The translations under genes were made by a program, and so were the position numbers. DNA of 64,000 bases, taken from contig CAVWQS010000040.1 in the NCBI GenBank assembly GCA_963757155.1, forward strand, positions 372,001 to 436,000. The letters are read 5' to 3'. The notes under the pieces are model-generated. The model worked only from the letters and a program-made list of their open reading frames with translations. It was not told where the DNA came from and did no database searches. The first letter of the stretch is position 1. Every line of letters begins with the position of its first letter. Origin of the DNA: DASXQK01 sp963757155. Its GTDB lineage: Bacteria > Pseudomonadota > Alphaproteobacteria > Dongiales > Dongiaceae. Positions 27,876 through 36,830 of the stretch are shown here, one piece after another.

Positions 27876-28798
27876 TGGCGGAGCTGCATCTCGGCCTTGC
27901 GTCCGAGCAGTCCCTGCGGCCGCAGCATGCTGGCCAGGATGAGGATCAGCCCGATCAGCACGAAGCGCAGCGCGCCGATCTGGCCGGTGCTCAGCGGCAG
28001 ATGCAGGAAGCGCAACCCCTCCATCACGCTCCAGAGCAGCACGGCGCCCAGCGCCACGCCGCCATAGCTGGCGAAGCCGCCCAGGATGAGCACGGCATAG
28101 CCGAAGAAGGTGAAGGTCGGATCGAACTCGCTGGGGTAGAGATAGGTCACGTTGAAGGAGAGGAAGAAGCCGGCGATGGCCGCCAGCGCCGCGGCGATGC
28201 CGAGCGACTGCAGCTTATAGGCGAAGACGTTCTTGCCCAGCGCCGAAGCGGCATCCTCATCCTCCCGGATCGCCCGCAGCACCCGGCCCCAGGGACTCCC
28301 CTGGAGCAGGCGCAAGGCGATCAGGCAGATGAGGAAAGTGATCCAGATCGCGAGGAACAGCGGCAACTGGGTCAGGTCACCCAAGCCGATTTGGTCGAAG
28401 CGGTCCAACAGCCAGTCGGAGACGTCGCGCCACTGCTGGTCGAAGCCGATGATGCCCTGATTGCCGCCGGCGAAATCGGCGTTCTGGAAGGTGTAGCGGA
28501 CGATCTCGGCGAAGGCGATGGTGGCGATGGCGAAATAGTCGGAGCGCAACCGGAGCGAAGGCAGCCCGACCAGGATGCCGGCCAGGACGGCGATGACGAT
28601 GGCCGCGGGCATGGCCCACCAGAGCGACCAGCCGGCATCGGTCACCAGCATTCCCATGGCATAGGCGCCGATGCTCATGAAGCCCGCCTGGCCCAGATTG
28701 AGCAGGCCGGTGAAGCCGACATTGATCTGCAGGCCGAGCACGAAGATGCCGTAGATCCCGGCGATCACCCCCACGCCCAGCCAGAAATCGACGCTCAT
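27872..28798 (-). CDS. livM: Branched-chain amino-acid-type ABC importer permease LivM
   Basis: 308-residue polytopic membrane protein. The hallmark N-terminal stretch GLQINVGFTGLLNLGQAGFM and the SLRLRSDYFAIATIAFAEIVR segment are diagnostic of LivM. The cytoplasmic coupling loop GRVLRAIREDEDAASALGKN is present. ATG 28798 overlaps the livH stop (ATGA); the longer open frame upstream is antisense to livH and is not real. The C-terminus RPQGLLGRKAEM is typical. Confidence 0.93.
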   Translation of the reverse strand: MSVDFWLGVGVIAGIYGIFVLGLQINVGFTGLLNLGQAGFMSIGAYAMGMLVTDAGWSLWWAMPAAIVIAVLAGILVGLPSLRLRSDYFAIATIAFAEIVRYTFQNADFAGGNQGIIGFDQQWRDVSDWLLDRFDQIGLGDLTQLPLFLAIWITFLICLIALRLLQGSPWGRVLRAIREDEDAASALGKNVFAYKLQSLGIAAALAAIAGFFLSFNVTYLYPSEFDPTFTFFGYAVLILGGFASYGGVALGAVLLWSVMEGLRFLHLPLSTGQIGALRFVLIGLILILASMLRPQGLLGRKAEMQLRQ

Positions 28799-29808
28799 GA
28801 GCGCGCCTTCTTGCGCCCGAAGATTCCGCGCGGCATCAGCAGCAGGGTCAGGACCAGGATGACGAAGCCGATGGCGGGCTTCCAGCGCGGGTTGAAGAAG
28901 AGCGTCGACCATTCCTGGGCCAGGCCGATGACGATGCCCCCGGCCAGCGCGCCATAGGCATTGCCGATGCCGCCCAGCACGGCGGCGGCGAAGAGGCTGA
29001 GCAGGATGGTGAAGCCGAAATTGGGATTGATCGAGCCGATGGCGGTGGCATAGAGGATGCCGGCCAAAGCCGCGAGACCGCCCGCGACCGCCCAGGTGAT
29101 GCGGATCGTGCGCCGCGTATCGATGCCGGCGACCTCGGCGAGAGCGATGTTGTCGGCGACCGCCCGCATCTCCTTGCCCAGCCGGGTGTAGCGCAGCCCC
29201 GCCCCGGTCAGAAGGATCGTCGCCAGCCCGACCAGCATGACGACGAATTGCAGGCTGCCGAGATGCCAAGGTCCGATATCGACGGAGCTGGTGGTGTCGA
29301 GGCCGACCGAGCGCACCTGGCCGCCGGCGAAGAACTGCACGGAATAGCGCAGCACCATCGCCAGGCCGATGGCGACGAGGAAAAGCTGGAGCGTGCTGGT
29401 GCGCGCCCGCCGCATCGGCTCCCAGATCACTTTGTCGAGCAGCACCGCCAGCAGAGCCGTGATGATCATGCCCAGCGCCGCCGCGGGCCAGAAGGGCACG
29501 CCCAAAGAGGTCACCCCCAAAGTGACATAGGTGCCGAAGGTCAGCATGTCGCCATGGGCGAAATTGACCAGGCGCAGCACGCCATAGACGAGGGTGAGGC
29601 CCACGGCGCCCAGCGCGAAATACCCGGCGCTGATCAGCCCGTTCATCGTCGCCTGGCCGGCGGCGATGGGACCGACGGCGACGGCCAGCAGCAGGACGAT
29701 CACCAGCAGAGCGATCGCCAGGAAGACGACGGGGGGCAGCTCGCGCCATCCCCCTGAAAGGAACGGCGGGGCGTCTCCGCCCCGCCGCTTGTTCTCGGAT
29801 AGGCTCAT
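28795..29808 (-). CDS. livH: Branched-chain amino-acid-type ABC importer permease LivH
   Basis: 337-residue permease. After a charged N-terminus (MSLSENKRRGGDAPPF) come a hydrophobic helix and the LivH hallmarks GLISAGYFALGAVGLTLVYGVLRLVNFAHGDMLTFG, plus the coupling loop GKEMRAVADNIALAEVAGID. The N-terminal extension of about 50 residues before the core is longer than in E. coli LivH, and its coding DNA contains the hairpin at 29764-29787. It lies directly downstream of the livK-type gene. Confidence 0.92.
   Translation of the reverse strand: MSLSENKRRGGDAPPFLSGGWRELPPVVFLAIALLVIVLLLAVAVGPIAAGQATMNGLISAGYFALGAVGLTLVYGVLRLVNFAHGDMLTFGTYVTLGVTSLGVPFWPAAALGMIITALLAVLLDKVIWEPMRRARTSTLQLFLVAIGLAMVLRYSVQFFAGGQVRSVGLDTTSSVDIGPWHLGSLQFVVMLVGLATILLTGAGLRYTRLGKEMRAVADNIALAEVAGIDTRRTIRITWAVAGGLAALAGILYATAIGSINPNFGFTILLSLFAAAVLGGIGNAYGALAGGIVIGLAQEWSTLFFNPRWKPAIGFVILVLTLLLMPRGIFGRKKARS
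29764..29787 (-). promoter_or_regulatory. Perfect 10-bp tetraloop hairpin just after the binding-protein gene
   Basis: CGGCGGGGCG, loop of four, then the exact complement, inside the first codons of livH and 31 bases past the livK stop. The placement matches the hairpins at 5879, 39882 and 46921 in the other importer operons. Confidence 0.55.
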
Positions 29809-29817
29809 CTCATCTCG

Positions 29818-31060
29818 TCATTGGGCGTTGATCTGCTTCAACACGACCAGCTTGCCCTTCTGATATTCGAAGATGTCGAAGAGGCTGACGGTCGGGTCGC
29901 CGTTCTCGGCGAATTCGAACGCACCGGCGACGCCGATGTAGTCGATCTTCTGGCCGGCGGTGACGGCCTTCAGCGCGTCGGCCAAGATTCGTCAGATAGT
30001 ACTTCGGCGCCCCAGGGCTCGTGATATCCCGGATATGGGAGGCGATGGAGGCCGGATCCGCCGACTTCCCGGCCGCGGCGGCGAGGAAGCAGAGCGTCGT
30101 GGAATCGAAGCTGTTGGCGTCGAGAGAGTAATGCTCGACCCCACCGGCCTTCTGCCAGAGGGAATCGAAGAGCTTGTAGCTGTCCGTGTCGGTCGGCGTG
30201 CCGCCGCGGGTGCCGCGGGCACCCTCGATCGCTTGCGGGGGGATGTTGCTGGGCACGGTCGAGAAGGCGAGGGCGTCGGCGACGAAGGCCTTGGTGGGAT
30301 CGAACTTGCCGGTGCGGACCAGCGCCGCCCCGAGCTTGGCGTAGGTATCGGGGTAATCGATGATCACATAGGCGTCGGGATTATTGGCGACGACCTGGCC
30401 GGCCTCGGAATCGAAGGTCGCCTGGGCGGGGTCGAAGACCACCGGTCCCTGGACCTTGCCGCCCTTGGCTTCCCAAGCCTTGGCGAAACCCTTCGAGAGG
30501 AGCTCGCCATAGGGCTCGTTGCGATAGACGACAGAGACCAGCTTGCCGTCGGCGCTGCCGAGCTTGTCGGCGATCGCGGCGGCCAGGGCCAGCGCCTGCA
30601 GGCTGTCCGGGGGCACGGTGCGGAAGATGGTGCCTTCGTCCTTGATGGTGCGCAGCCGCATGCTGGTGCCGACGGGCCAGATGGTGACCCGCTTGCGGAT
30701 GGTGAGGCCATTGGCGATGGCGATGGATTCCGGCGTGATGGCCGGCCCGATCAGGCAGGAGGCGCCCTGGTCGACCAGGCTGCGCGCCGCCGAGAGGGCG
30801 GCCTGAGGATCACCCTGAACGTCGGCGCCGACATCCTTGGCCGTGATGGGCACGCCCGCCTTGACGGCCTGCTCATTGGCATAGGCGATCGCGGTCTTGA
30901 TCGCCTTGTCCTGGGAGGGGCCGGTCTCGGAGAGGGGACCCGTCACTTCCAGAAGCTTGCCGATGGTGAGGTTGATCGGATCGGCCTGTGCGGCCATGGG
31001 CATGGCCAGTATGGCGAGGCTTGCCGCGAGGGCGGCGCCTGCCAGTGTCTTGCGTATCAT
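29818..31060 (-). CDS. livK: LivK-type periplasmic amino-acid-binding protein, frameshifted near C-terminus
   Basis: Exported receptor of about 410 residues. Signal peptide MIRKTLAGAALAASLAIL...AQA is followed by LTIGKLLEVTGPLSETGPSQ and the type-I periplasmic-binding fold. In the first frame homology ends at KYYLTNL; then an extra G near 29988 shifts the frame. The natural C-terminus (ADALKAVTAGQKIDYIGVAGAFEF...YQKGKLVVLKQINAQ) continues in another frame to the TGA at 29818. The remainder is well conserved, so this looks like one indel rather than decay. Confidence 0.85.
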
Positions 31061-31102
31061 CTCTCGTCTCCCTTGTTTGCGTGGTTCAACTGTGAAACCC
31101 CC

Positions 31103-32303
31103 TCATACTTCCTTGGGGCGGGTGGGCTCCGTCAGCCGCCCTTTGGATACGATCAGGTCGCCGCCGGCACGGATATCGGCATCGAAGAACATCAGCCAGC
31201 GGTGCAGGCTCGAACGGTTCTGGCCCCCGGATTCGATATTCTCGCCGATGGTCAGCCGGAGGACAGCATCGCCGAAGCCATGATAGGGCGGAAAGGCCAG
31301 GCCATCGACCCGGCGCAGCAGCGGGTTGCAGCCGAGGACCATCTCCCCCAGCCGGTCCTTGTCGCCCGTCTCCGCCTGCCAGGCGCGATCGAGCGCTGCC
31401 TGATCGCCATCGGTTTCGACCCGGCGGATATGCCCGCCCTCGAAATGGAAGCGCAGGCCCTGGTCCAGCCAGCGGTCGACATCCAGCCCATTGCCCATGG
31501 TGGGATAGCCGAAGCCGGCCTTGAGCGCGATGACGCCCTCGACCGTTTCGCGCAAGGGGATGGTGCGCAGCACGCCGCAGGGGATCTCCTCCTCCCGGTC
31601 GCGCGGCGAGGCCGCGGCCGCCGCCTTGGCCCGCGAGGCATCGCCGTCGTTGACGTGGAAACGGGCGCCGGTGCGGAAGCTGATATCCGTGCCGGCCGGG
31701 GTGGTGATACGGAGCTCGGGACTCCGTCATCCGGGACTTGAGATCGCGCATGCGCCGGCCGAGCGCGGTGTAGTCGAGATTCAGGACGGCATTCTGATAG
31801 ACGAGATCGAGGGCCTTGTTCGAGGCGTGGTCGGGATCGGGATTGCCCGGATCGTGGAACCAGTGGAAATGGACGCTGCGCCCTGGCCAGCTCTCCAGGA
31901 TGCGTTCGCTCTGGCCGATGGTCATGGTCGAGCGGGGGGAGCGCCAGTCGTTCTGCAGCCAGAGGAAGATATCGGCCTGGGCGAAGAGGCCGGCCATGGC
32001 CGCATCCTCGGCCGCGGCTTCCGCGGCCTCGGGCTTGGAGCCGTCGGGATTGCGCAGCTTTGTCAGCGCCGGCGTCCAATGGAGGATGGTGGCGAGCTCG
32101 ATCCCGCCGGCCCGCTGGATCTCCGCACGAACGGCCTCGAGCATGGCGCCGCCGCAATAGGGATCGGCGGAGATCAGCACCCGTTCGCGCCGTTCGAGGC
32201 GGATCACCTCGCGGATCAGCTTCCGCGCCATCGCCTCCCAATCCAGCCAATGGGTCGGAGTCAGGCCCTGATGGGGGATCGGAAAGGGATCGGTCTCTCG
32301 CAT
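31103..32303 (-). CDS. M29 aminopeptidase/NicX-like metalloprotein, frameshifted
   Basis: Metal-dependent protein of the M29 (aminopeptidase T) superfamily, which also includes the dioxygenase NicX. The first frame (MRETDPFPIPHQGLTPTHWL) carries RRERVLISADPYCGGAM and HFHWFHDPGNPDPDH, up to RMTESRAP. The second frame resumes at ELRITTPAGTDISFRTGA and includes EGVIALKAGFGYPTMG and GENIESGGQNRSSLHRWLMFFDA. The indel is near 31722. It lies between a VOC protein and the Liv importer, so it may process the imported compound. Peptidase versus ring-cleaving activity cannot be decided here. Confidence 0.75.
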
Positions 32304-32430
32304 GGTCCTAATCGCGCCCTGGCGCGAAGGCGGGCGGCCACAAGCTCATGGAGTGCGGCAGGCTGCGCAAAGCAGAAAATCTATCAGCGGGACGAAGCCT
32401 GGCTTGGGTGAAACCACGCATGGGGGCGCC

Positions 32431-33285
32431 CTATGCCTGCACGAATTCGAGGATCGTGCCGGCGGCGGCGTCGGGATGAACAACCACCCGGCGACCGGCG
32501 GCAAGGCAGGGAACGCCGTTACGCGAGAGAATGCCCCGGCAAGCCGCGAGATCGGCGACGGCAATCTCGAGGCCGATGCCATAGGCGGCGAGCTTCGTGC
32601 AGGGCTGGAACTCGCCACCGAACTGGGCCTGAAGCTTGGCCGGGGTCAACAGCTCGACCGTCTCGCCGCGCTTGGTGCGATAGCTCACCGCCCCATCCTC
32701 CTGGCGCAGCGGTGGCAAGCCCAGCATGGCCGAGAGATAGCCGGTGAGGCTTGCGGGGTCCTGGGCGACATAGGTCAGCTTGGTGATACGCGTGGCCGTG
32801 TTGGGATGGGCCTGATAGGCCGCGCTCCAGATCACATGCGGCTTGTAGTGCTGCGACAGGAACAGGCTCATGGAAGGCTGCGCGTTCCAGGTATAGACGC
32901 AGCGGCTGTCGGTCTCGTCGAAATGCCCTTCCGGCATGCGGACCTTGCGCCGGGCATTGATGATCGGCTCGGGCTTCAGTCCGGCATCGGCCAGGATCTC
33001 CCGATCGCCCGGAAGATCGGCGGAGGTCAGGCTGACGAGGGTGAGGCCCTCGCCGCAATGGAAGCGATCGACGACTTTCTGCCGGAGATGTTCCGGCGCC
33101 CGGTCGATATCACCGAGAAGCTCGACATAGGTGTCGTGGAGCTGGAAGACCCGATTGCAGGTTCCGATCTCGACGTGTCGCATCACGGGCATGACCTGGA
33201 AGCCGAGCCGCTCATATTGAGCCCCGGCGACTTCCACGTCCCGGGTCGCGATGACGAAATGATCGAGCGAACGTCCTTCGGCCAC
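32431..33285 (-). CDS. VOC-family protein (glyoxalase-like, PF13468 type)
   Basis: 284-residue protein. It begins RSLDHFVIATRDVEVAGAQYERLGF, the first VOC half, and has TYVELLGDIDRAP and a second half around ITKLTYVAQDPASLTGYLSAMLG. It is the promoter-proximal gene of the operon with the M29-like protein and livKHMGF. The region upstream (33286-33480) contains two operator-like dyads and is shared with the divergent hotdog-TetR regulator, which probably represses it. The function is unknown. Confidence 0.82.
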   Translation of the reverse strand: MAEGRSLDHFVIATRDVEVAGAQYERLGFQVMPVMRHVEIGTCNRVFQLHDTYVELLGDIDRAPEHLRQKVVDRFHCGEGLTLVSLTSADLPGDREILADAGLKPEPIINARRKVRMPEGHFDETDSRCVYTWNAQPSMSLFLSQHYKPHVIWSAAYQAHPNTATRITKLTYVAQDPASLTGYLSAMLGLPPLRQEDGAVSYRTKRGETVELLTPAKLQAQFGGEFQPCTKLAAYGIGLEIAVADLAACRGILSRNGVPCLAAGRRVVVHPDAAAGTILEFVQA

Positions 33286-33367
33286 CGCAGCGTCCCCTGG
33301 CTCGGAAATCCCCTGGCTCGCGCAATAACATACACTTCAGGTCCTCTCCCTTTGAGGCCCGTGGCGC

Positions 33368-33383
33368 TACTGAGCGATCAGTA
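33368..33383. promoter_or_regulatory. Operator-like dyad 1 (TACTGA-GCGA-TCAGTA)
   Basis: Perfect 6-bp inverted repeat with a four-base spacer, 83 bases upstream of the VOC gene start and in the divergent promoter region of the hotdog-TetR gene. A closely related site lies at 33450. Confidence 0.6.
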
Positions 33384-33449
33384 ATAGTCCTGCAAGGCGC
33401 CCTGGCTGTCAATTCGCCGGACTCATCCTATGATGGCGAGAGGTGAGGT

Positions 33450-33465
33450 TACTGAGCGCTCGATA
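33450..33465. promoter_or_regulatory. Operator-like dyad 2 (TACTGA-GCGC-TCGATA)
   Basis: It shares TACTGAGCG with site 1 and keeps four of six bases of the second arm. It sits 15 bases before the preferred start (33481) of the TetR-type regulator, a position expected for autorepression. Confidence 0.55.
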
Positions 33466-33480
33466 ATGCAGAGGCAGGGG

Positions 33481-34557
33481 ATGGAAGCGACTTCCTTGCG
33501 GGGCACCGCGACCAAAGGCGGCTATGCCGAGCGCCAGGGCATCACCATCACGCTCCAGGGTCCCGAAAAGATCGCCGGCGAAATGCGGGTTCCGCCGGAA
33601 TCCCTGGCGGATGGCAGCGTCAATCCCGGCGCGCTCATCGGTTTTGCCTGCGAGCTCGCTGCCATCGGGACTTCGCTGCAGCTGGCGCCCGGCCAGAGCG
33701 CCGCCCCGGCGCAGATCCAGACCACCATGCTGATGGATTGCCGCTCCACTTTGGTCACCGGCGAGACGATCCCGCTTCATGCCGGCGGCGGAACGATGAT
33801 CTGGCAGACCTCCCTCCATGATGCCGCCGGCGTCCTGGTGGCAGTGGTGACGCAATCGCGCGCCGTCGTCGATCGCGCGGCGCGTCCGGATGAGCCGCTC
33901 TCCGAGGAAAGCCCTCCGGCCAGGACGCCGAGGAACGGAAAGCCGGAGGAGGAGGGCGCAACCCTTCCGGTGGCGGAGATCCGCCGGCAACAGATCGTCA
34001 ACGCGGCTTGCGACATCATCGCCCGGAAGGGCTTCGCCAATGCAACCATCCGCGAGATCGCCGCCGCGGCCGGGCTGCATGTGCCGACGATGTACCAATA
34101 CATCGACAGCAAGGAGGCGCTGCTGGAACTTGTCTACCACTTCGCCATCCGCCAGCTCCACGCCGGCCTCGAGCAGGCAAGTGCGGGATGCCTGACCGCC
34201 CGCGATCGCTTGCACGCGACCGTCGCGGCTTTGCTCGACAATTGCGACCGGTATCGCCGCCAGTCTGGGGTGCTCAACCGCGAGTTCAGATCGCTGCCGC
34301 GGGAGGCCCAGCAGCGCGTCTTGCAGGAGTACCGCGGCTTCCACAATCATTTGGCGGGCGTCGTCGCCGCCGGTGTCGAGGCGGGTGAGTTCAGGCCGGT
34401 CAATTCCGTGCTCATGGCCAATGTGCTGGAGGCGATCTGCGATATCTGGGCGCTGCGCCAGTTCGCCGTCCGCGACATCGGTCTTCCCGCTTTCAAGGAT
34501 GAGATCATGCGGCTGATCGATGCCAGCCTGCGCGTCGAGGCGAACGGCACCGGCTGA
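33481..34557 (+). CDS. Fusion regulator: N-terminal hotdog (PaaI-like) domain + C-terminal TetR repressor
   Basis: 358 residues. Positions about 15-132 form a hotdog-thioesterase-like domain (VNPGALIGFACELAAIGTS; late strands QTSLHDAAGVLVAVVTQSRAVV) without the usual HGG active loop, so ligand binding is more likely than catalysis. A charged linker (133-163) leads to a complete TetR protein (165-358) with the HTH FANATIREIAAAAGLHVPTMYQYIDSK. ATG 33481 is preferred for its GAGG ribosome site; upstream ATGs at 33430 and 33466 are open but lack one and would put operator 2 in the coding region. It probably senses an acyl-CoA or CoA-like ligand and represses the divergent VOC-M29-Liv operon. Confidence 0.85.
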   Translation: MEATSLRGTATKGGYAERQGITITLQGPEKIAGEMRVPPESLADGSVNPGALIGFACELAAIGTSLQLAPGQSAAPAQIQTTMLMDCRSTLVTGETIPLHAGGGTMIWQTSLHDAAGVLVAVVTQSRAVVDRAARPDEPLSEESPPARTPRNGKPEEEGATLPVAEIRRQQIVNAACDIIARKGFANATIREIAAAAGLHVPTMYQYIDSKEALLELVYHFAIRQLHAGLEQASAGCLTARDRLHATVAALLDNCDRYRRQSGVLNREFRSLPREAQQRVLQEYRGFHNHLAGVVAAGVEAGEFRPVNSVLMANVLEAICDIWALRQFAVRDIGLPAFKDEIMRLIDASLRVEANGTG

Positions 34558-34564
34558 GCGGTAT

Positions 34565-34793
34565 TGATTTTTACGGCTTTTGCGTATAAGCTGAAATGAT
34601 GATCTGGACTTGCTCCCTACCGGCGTCAGACAGCCGGGTCGGAGCGCGACGGCACCGGTCCCACAGCTTGACATCGAAGAAAGTGGCGGCAACCCGGCTT
34701 GCGGACGGAAGTCCTGCCGGCGCCTGATCCGCGCAACGGATCACGCGCCGAAGCCCGCACGCGCCCCTGGCTTCATCCGGAAGGAAGACGGCA
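34565..34793 (+). promoter_or_regulatory. Possible promoter and structured leader ahead of an orphan start codon
   Basis: TTGATT (34565) and TATAAG (about 34586) resemble a promoter with short spacing. Downstream, AGCCGGGT (34632-34639) is the exact complement of ACCCGGCT (34692-34699). Inside lies CCAC/GTGG. After it come GGAC-GGAA-GTCC (about 34703-34714) and TGATCCG-CGCAA-CGGATCA (34725-34743). The order promoter, multi-stem leader, Shine-Dalgarno and ATG looks like a riboswitch or attenuator leader, but no known class was recognised. Confidence 0.3.
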
Positions 34794-34850
34794 ATGACTG
34801 CAGATTCCCTGCAGAAGCAGACACGGGACCCGGCCGTCGCCCCCGCCGGT
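34794..34850 (+). pseudogene. Orphan 5' gene fragment with strong ribosome site
   Basis: ATG 34794 follows GGAAGGAAGACGGCA, one of the best Shine-Dalgarno sequences in the window. It encodes MTADSLQKQTRDPAVAPAG and then runs antisense into the end of the SDR gene (stop at 34850) without further protein-like sequence. This looks like the start of a gene whose body was removed by deletion or rearrangement; the lost gene cannot be identified. Confidence 0.35.
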
Positions 34851-35626
34851 CAGTCGTGGAAGACGACCGAGCGGCCCCCGTCCACCACGATGCATTCCGC
34901 ATTGATGAAGGGCGCCTCGTCCGAGGCGAGGAAGACGGCGGTCCAGGCGACATCCTCCGGCCGGCCGATGCGCTTGGGCGGCTGCAGGTCATAGGTCCGC
35001 TGCCGCTCGGCCGCCGGATCGGGAAAGCTGTTCCAGTAGTCGACGGCGATCTGGGTCTCGATATAGCCGGGCGCGATGGCGTTCACCCGGATGCCGCGGT
35101 CGGCATATTCGATGCCCAGCGCCCGCGTCATGCCGAGAAGCGCATGCTTGGCCACGGGATAAGGGAAGGTGTGGCGGATGATCTTGAAGCTATGGGTGCT
35201 GGCGATATTGATGATGCTGCCCGCGCCGGCCCGGAGCATCAGCGGCAGCACCGCCTTGCTGCAGGTCCAGGCGGAATCGAGGTCGAGGCGGAAGCAGCGC
35301 TGCCATTCGGCATCGCTCATCGCCAAAGGTTCATGGAAGACATTGGTGCCGGCGTTATTGACCAGCGTGGTCGGCGGGCCGAACTTGGCTACCGTCTCGG
35401 CGACGGCTCGCTCGACGTCCTCGGCGCGGGTGACGTCGGTCGCGACGAAATGCGCCCGGCCGCCGCTCTCGACGATCGATCGCGCCGTCGCAGCACCGGT
35501 CTCGGGGTCCTTCTCGGCGATGGTGACCGCCGCACCCTCGCCGGCAAAGCAGCGGGCAATGGCCTCGCCGATCCCCCGTCCGGCCCCGGTGACGATGGCG
35601 ATCTTCCCGGTGAGACGTCCTGCCAT
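34850..35626 (-). CDS. Short-chain dehydrogenase/reductase (SDR)
   Basis: 258-residue classical SDR: cofactor motif TGAGRGIGEAIA, NNAGT, catalytic Ser in INIASTHS and YPVAK (Tyr-x-x-x-Lys). ADKDP-like acidic residue after beta-2 (IAEKDPETG) favours NAD. It is last in a three-gene minus-strand operon after a DgoD-like dehydratase and an SMP-30 lactonase, fitting oxidation of a sugar or deoxy-aldonate. Its 3' end meets the orphan gene fragment from the other strand. Confidence 0.93.
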   Translation of the reverse strand: MAGRLTGKIAIVTGAGRGIGEAIARCFAGEGAAVTIAEKDPETGAATARSIVESGGRAHFVATDVTRAEDVERAVAETVAKFGPPTTLVNNAGTNVFHEPLAMSDAEWQRCFRLDLDSAWTCSKAVLPLMLRAGAGSIINIASTHSFKIIRHTFPYPVAKHALLGMTRALGIEYADRGIRVNAIAPGYIETQIAVDYWNSFPDPAAERQRTYDLQPPKRIGRPEDVAWTAVFLASDEAPFINAECIVVDGGRSVVFHD

Positions 35627-35633
35627 GGCGCGC

Positions 35634-36806
35634 CTACCAGTCCACGACCGTGCCGTCGGGCATCACGGCATGCTGGGCGTGGAGCACCTCCTGCTGGAAG
35701 GGATGGCGGGCGGCGACCGCCTCGTCGACCTCGACGCCGAGCCCGGGCGCTTCGGGAATCTGCCAGGCGCCCTCCACCATGCGGATCGGGGTCTGGGCGA
35801 CCTCGGCATACCAGGGCACCGAGCCCACCATCTCCTCCTGGATGACGAAATTGGGGGTGGCGATATCGAAATGCAAAGCGGCGACGCCGGCCAGCGGCCC
35901 CAGCGGATTGTGGGGCGCGATGCCGACGCCCGCGGTCTCCGCCGCCGCGGCGATCTTGCGCGCCTCGGCCAGGCCGCCGGTATGGGCGATATCGGGCTGG
36001 GCGATATGCACGGCATTGAGCCGGAACAGCGGCTCGAACTCGCCGCGGCCGATCAGGCGCTCGCCCGTGGCGATCGCCACCGGCGAGCGCTCGGTCACCG
36101 CTTTCATCAGCTCCGGATTGCCGGGCGGCACGGGCTCCTCGACGAAGAGCGGCCGCCCCGGCGCCAGCGCGCGGATATAGTCGAGGGCGGCGGCGGCCGA
36201 GGCTGGACGGCCGTGGAAATCGACCATGATCTCGATCTCCTCGCCCACGGCCTCGCGCAGCGCCTGCATCAGCTTGGCGACATGGTCGACGCCGCGCAGC
36301 GGGGCCGTGTAATGCGTGTAGGGGATGAACACGACCTTGAGGGCGCGGTAGCCCTTGTCGAGGACCTTGAGGGCCTGATCGACCAGCGCCTCGGGCTGCA
36401 TGGTCTCATAGACCGCGCGCATGTCGCCGAGGCCGAGATGGGTATAGACCGGGACGCGATCGCGGGTCTTGCCGCCGAGGAGGCGCCAGACCGGGACGCC
36501 CAGATCCTTGCCCAGGATATCCCAGAGCGCCACCTCGATGCCGGAGATGGCGGTGGCGCCGATGACCCCCATGCGCCAGAAGCCATGCTTGTTCATCACG
36601 CGATAAGCCTGCTCGATATCGCGGGGATCGCGGCCGATGAGGAGCGGGGCCAGATCCTCCACGGCCCCGACGACGGCTCGGGTCTTCCATTCCAGGGTCG
36701 CCTCGCCCCAGCCGTAGAGCCCCGCCTGGTCGGTCTCGACCTTGACGAAGATCCAATTGCGCATCTCGGCATTGACGACGGTGGTCTTGATGGCGGTGAT
36801 TTTCAT
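35634..36806 (-). CDS. Galactonate dehydratase-like enolase-superfamily enzyme
   Basis: 390-residue mandelate-racemase/muconate-lactonising-type dehydratase, close to DgoD by eye. N-terminal capping domain MKITAIKTTVVNAEMRNWIF, then GYRALKVVFIPYTH, the metal ligand Asp and catalytic His in MVDFHGRP, Glu in LFVEEPVPPG, Glu in IATGERL, and the catalytic His in IAPHNPLGPLAG. It removes water from an acid sugar to give a 2-keto-3-deoxy acid. The neighbouring SMP-30 lactonase would supply the aldonate. The precise sugar (galactonate or another) is uncertain. Confidence 0.88.
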   Translation of the reverse strand: MKITAIKTTVVNAEMRNWIFVKVETDQAGLYGWGEATLEWKTRAVVGAVEDLAPLLIGRDPRDIEQAYRVMNKHGFWRMGVIGATAISGIEVALWDILGKDLGVPVWRLLGGKTRDRVPVYTHLGLGDMRAVYETMQPEALVDQALKVLDKGYRALKVVFIPYTHYTAPLRGVDHVAKLMQALREAVGEEIEIMVDFHGRPASAAAALDYIRALAPGRPLFVEEPVPPGNPELMKAVTERSPVAIATGERLIGRGEFEPLFRLNAVHIAQPDIAHTGGLAEARKIAAAAETAGVGIAPHNPLGPLAGVAALHFDIATPNFVIQEEMVGSVPWYAEVAQTPIRMVEGAWQIPEAPGLGVEVDEAVAARHPFQQEVLHAQHAVMPDGTVVDW

Positions 36807-36830
36807 ATGCCTGCCTGGTCAGAGAAAGGG

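Noticed and set aside
28799..29749. Upstream extension of the LivM frame through livH
   Set aside because: Arg/Gly/His-rich translation opposite in character to a permease; LivH occupies the region in another frame.
34600..34760. Guanidine (ykkC or mini-ykkC), SAH or ZTP riboswitch
   Set aside because: Expected conserved strings for these classes are not present; only generic stems were seen.
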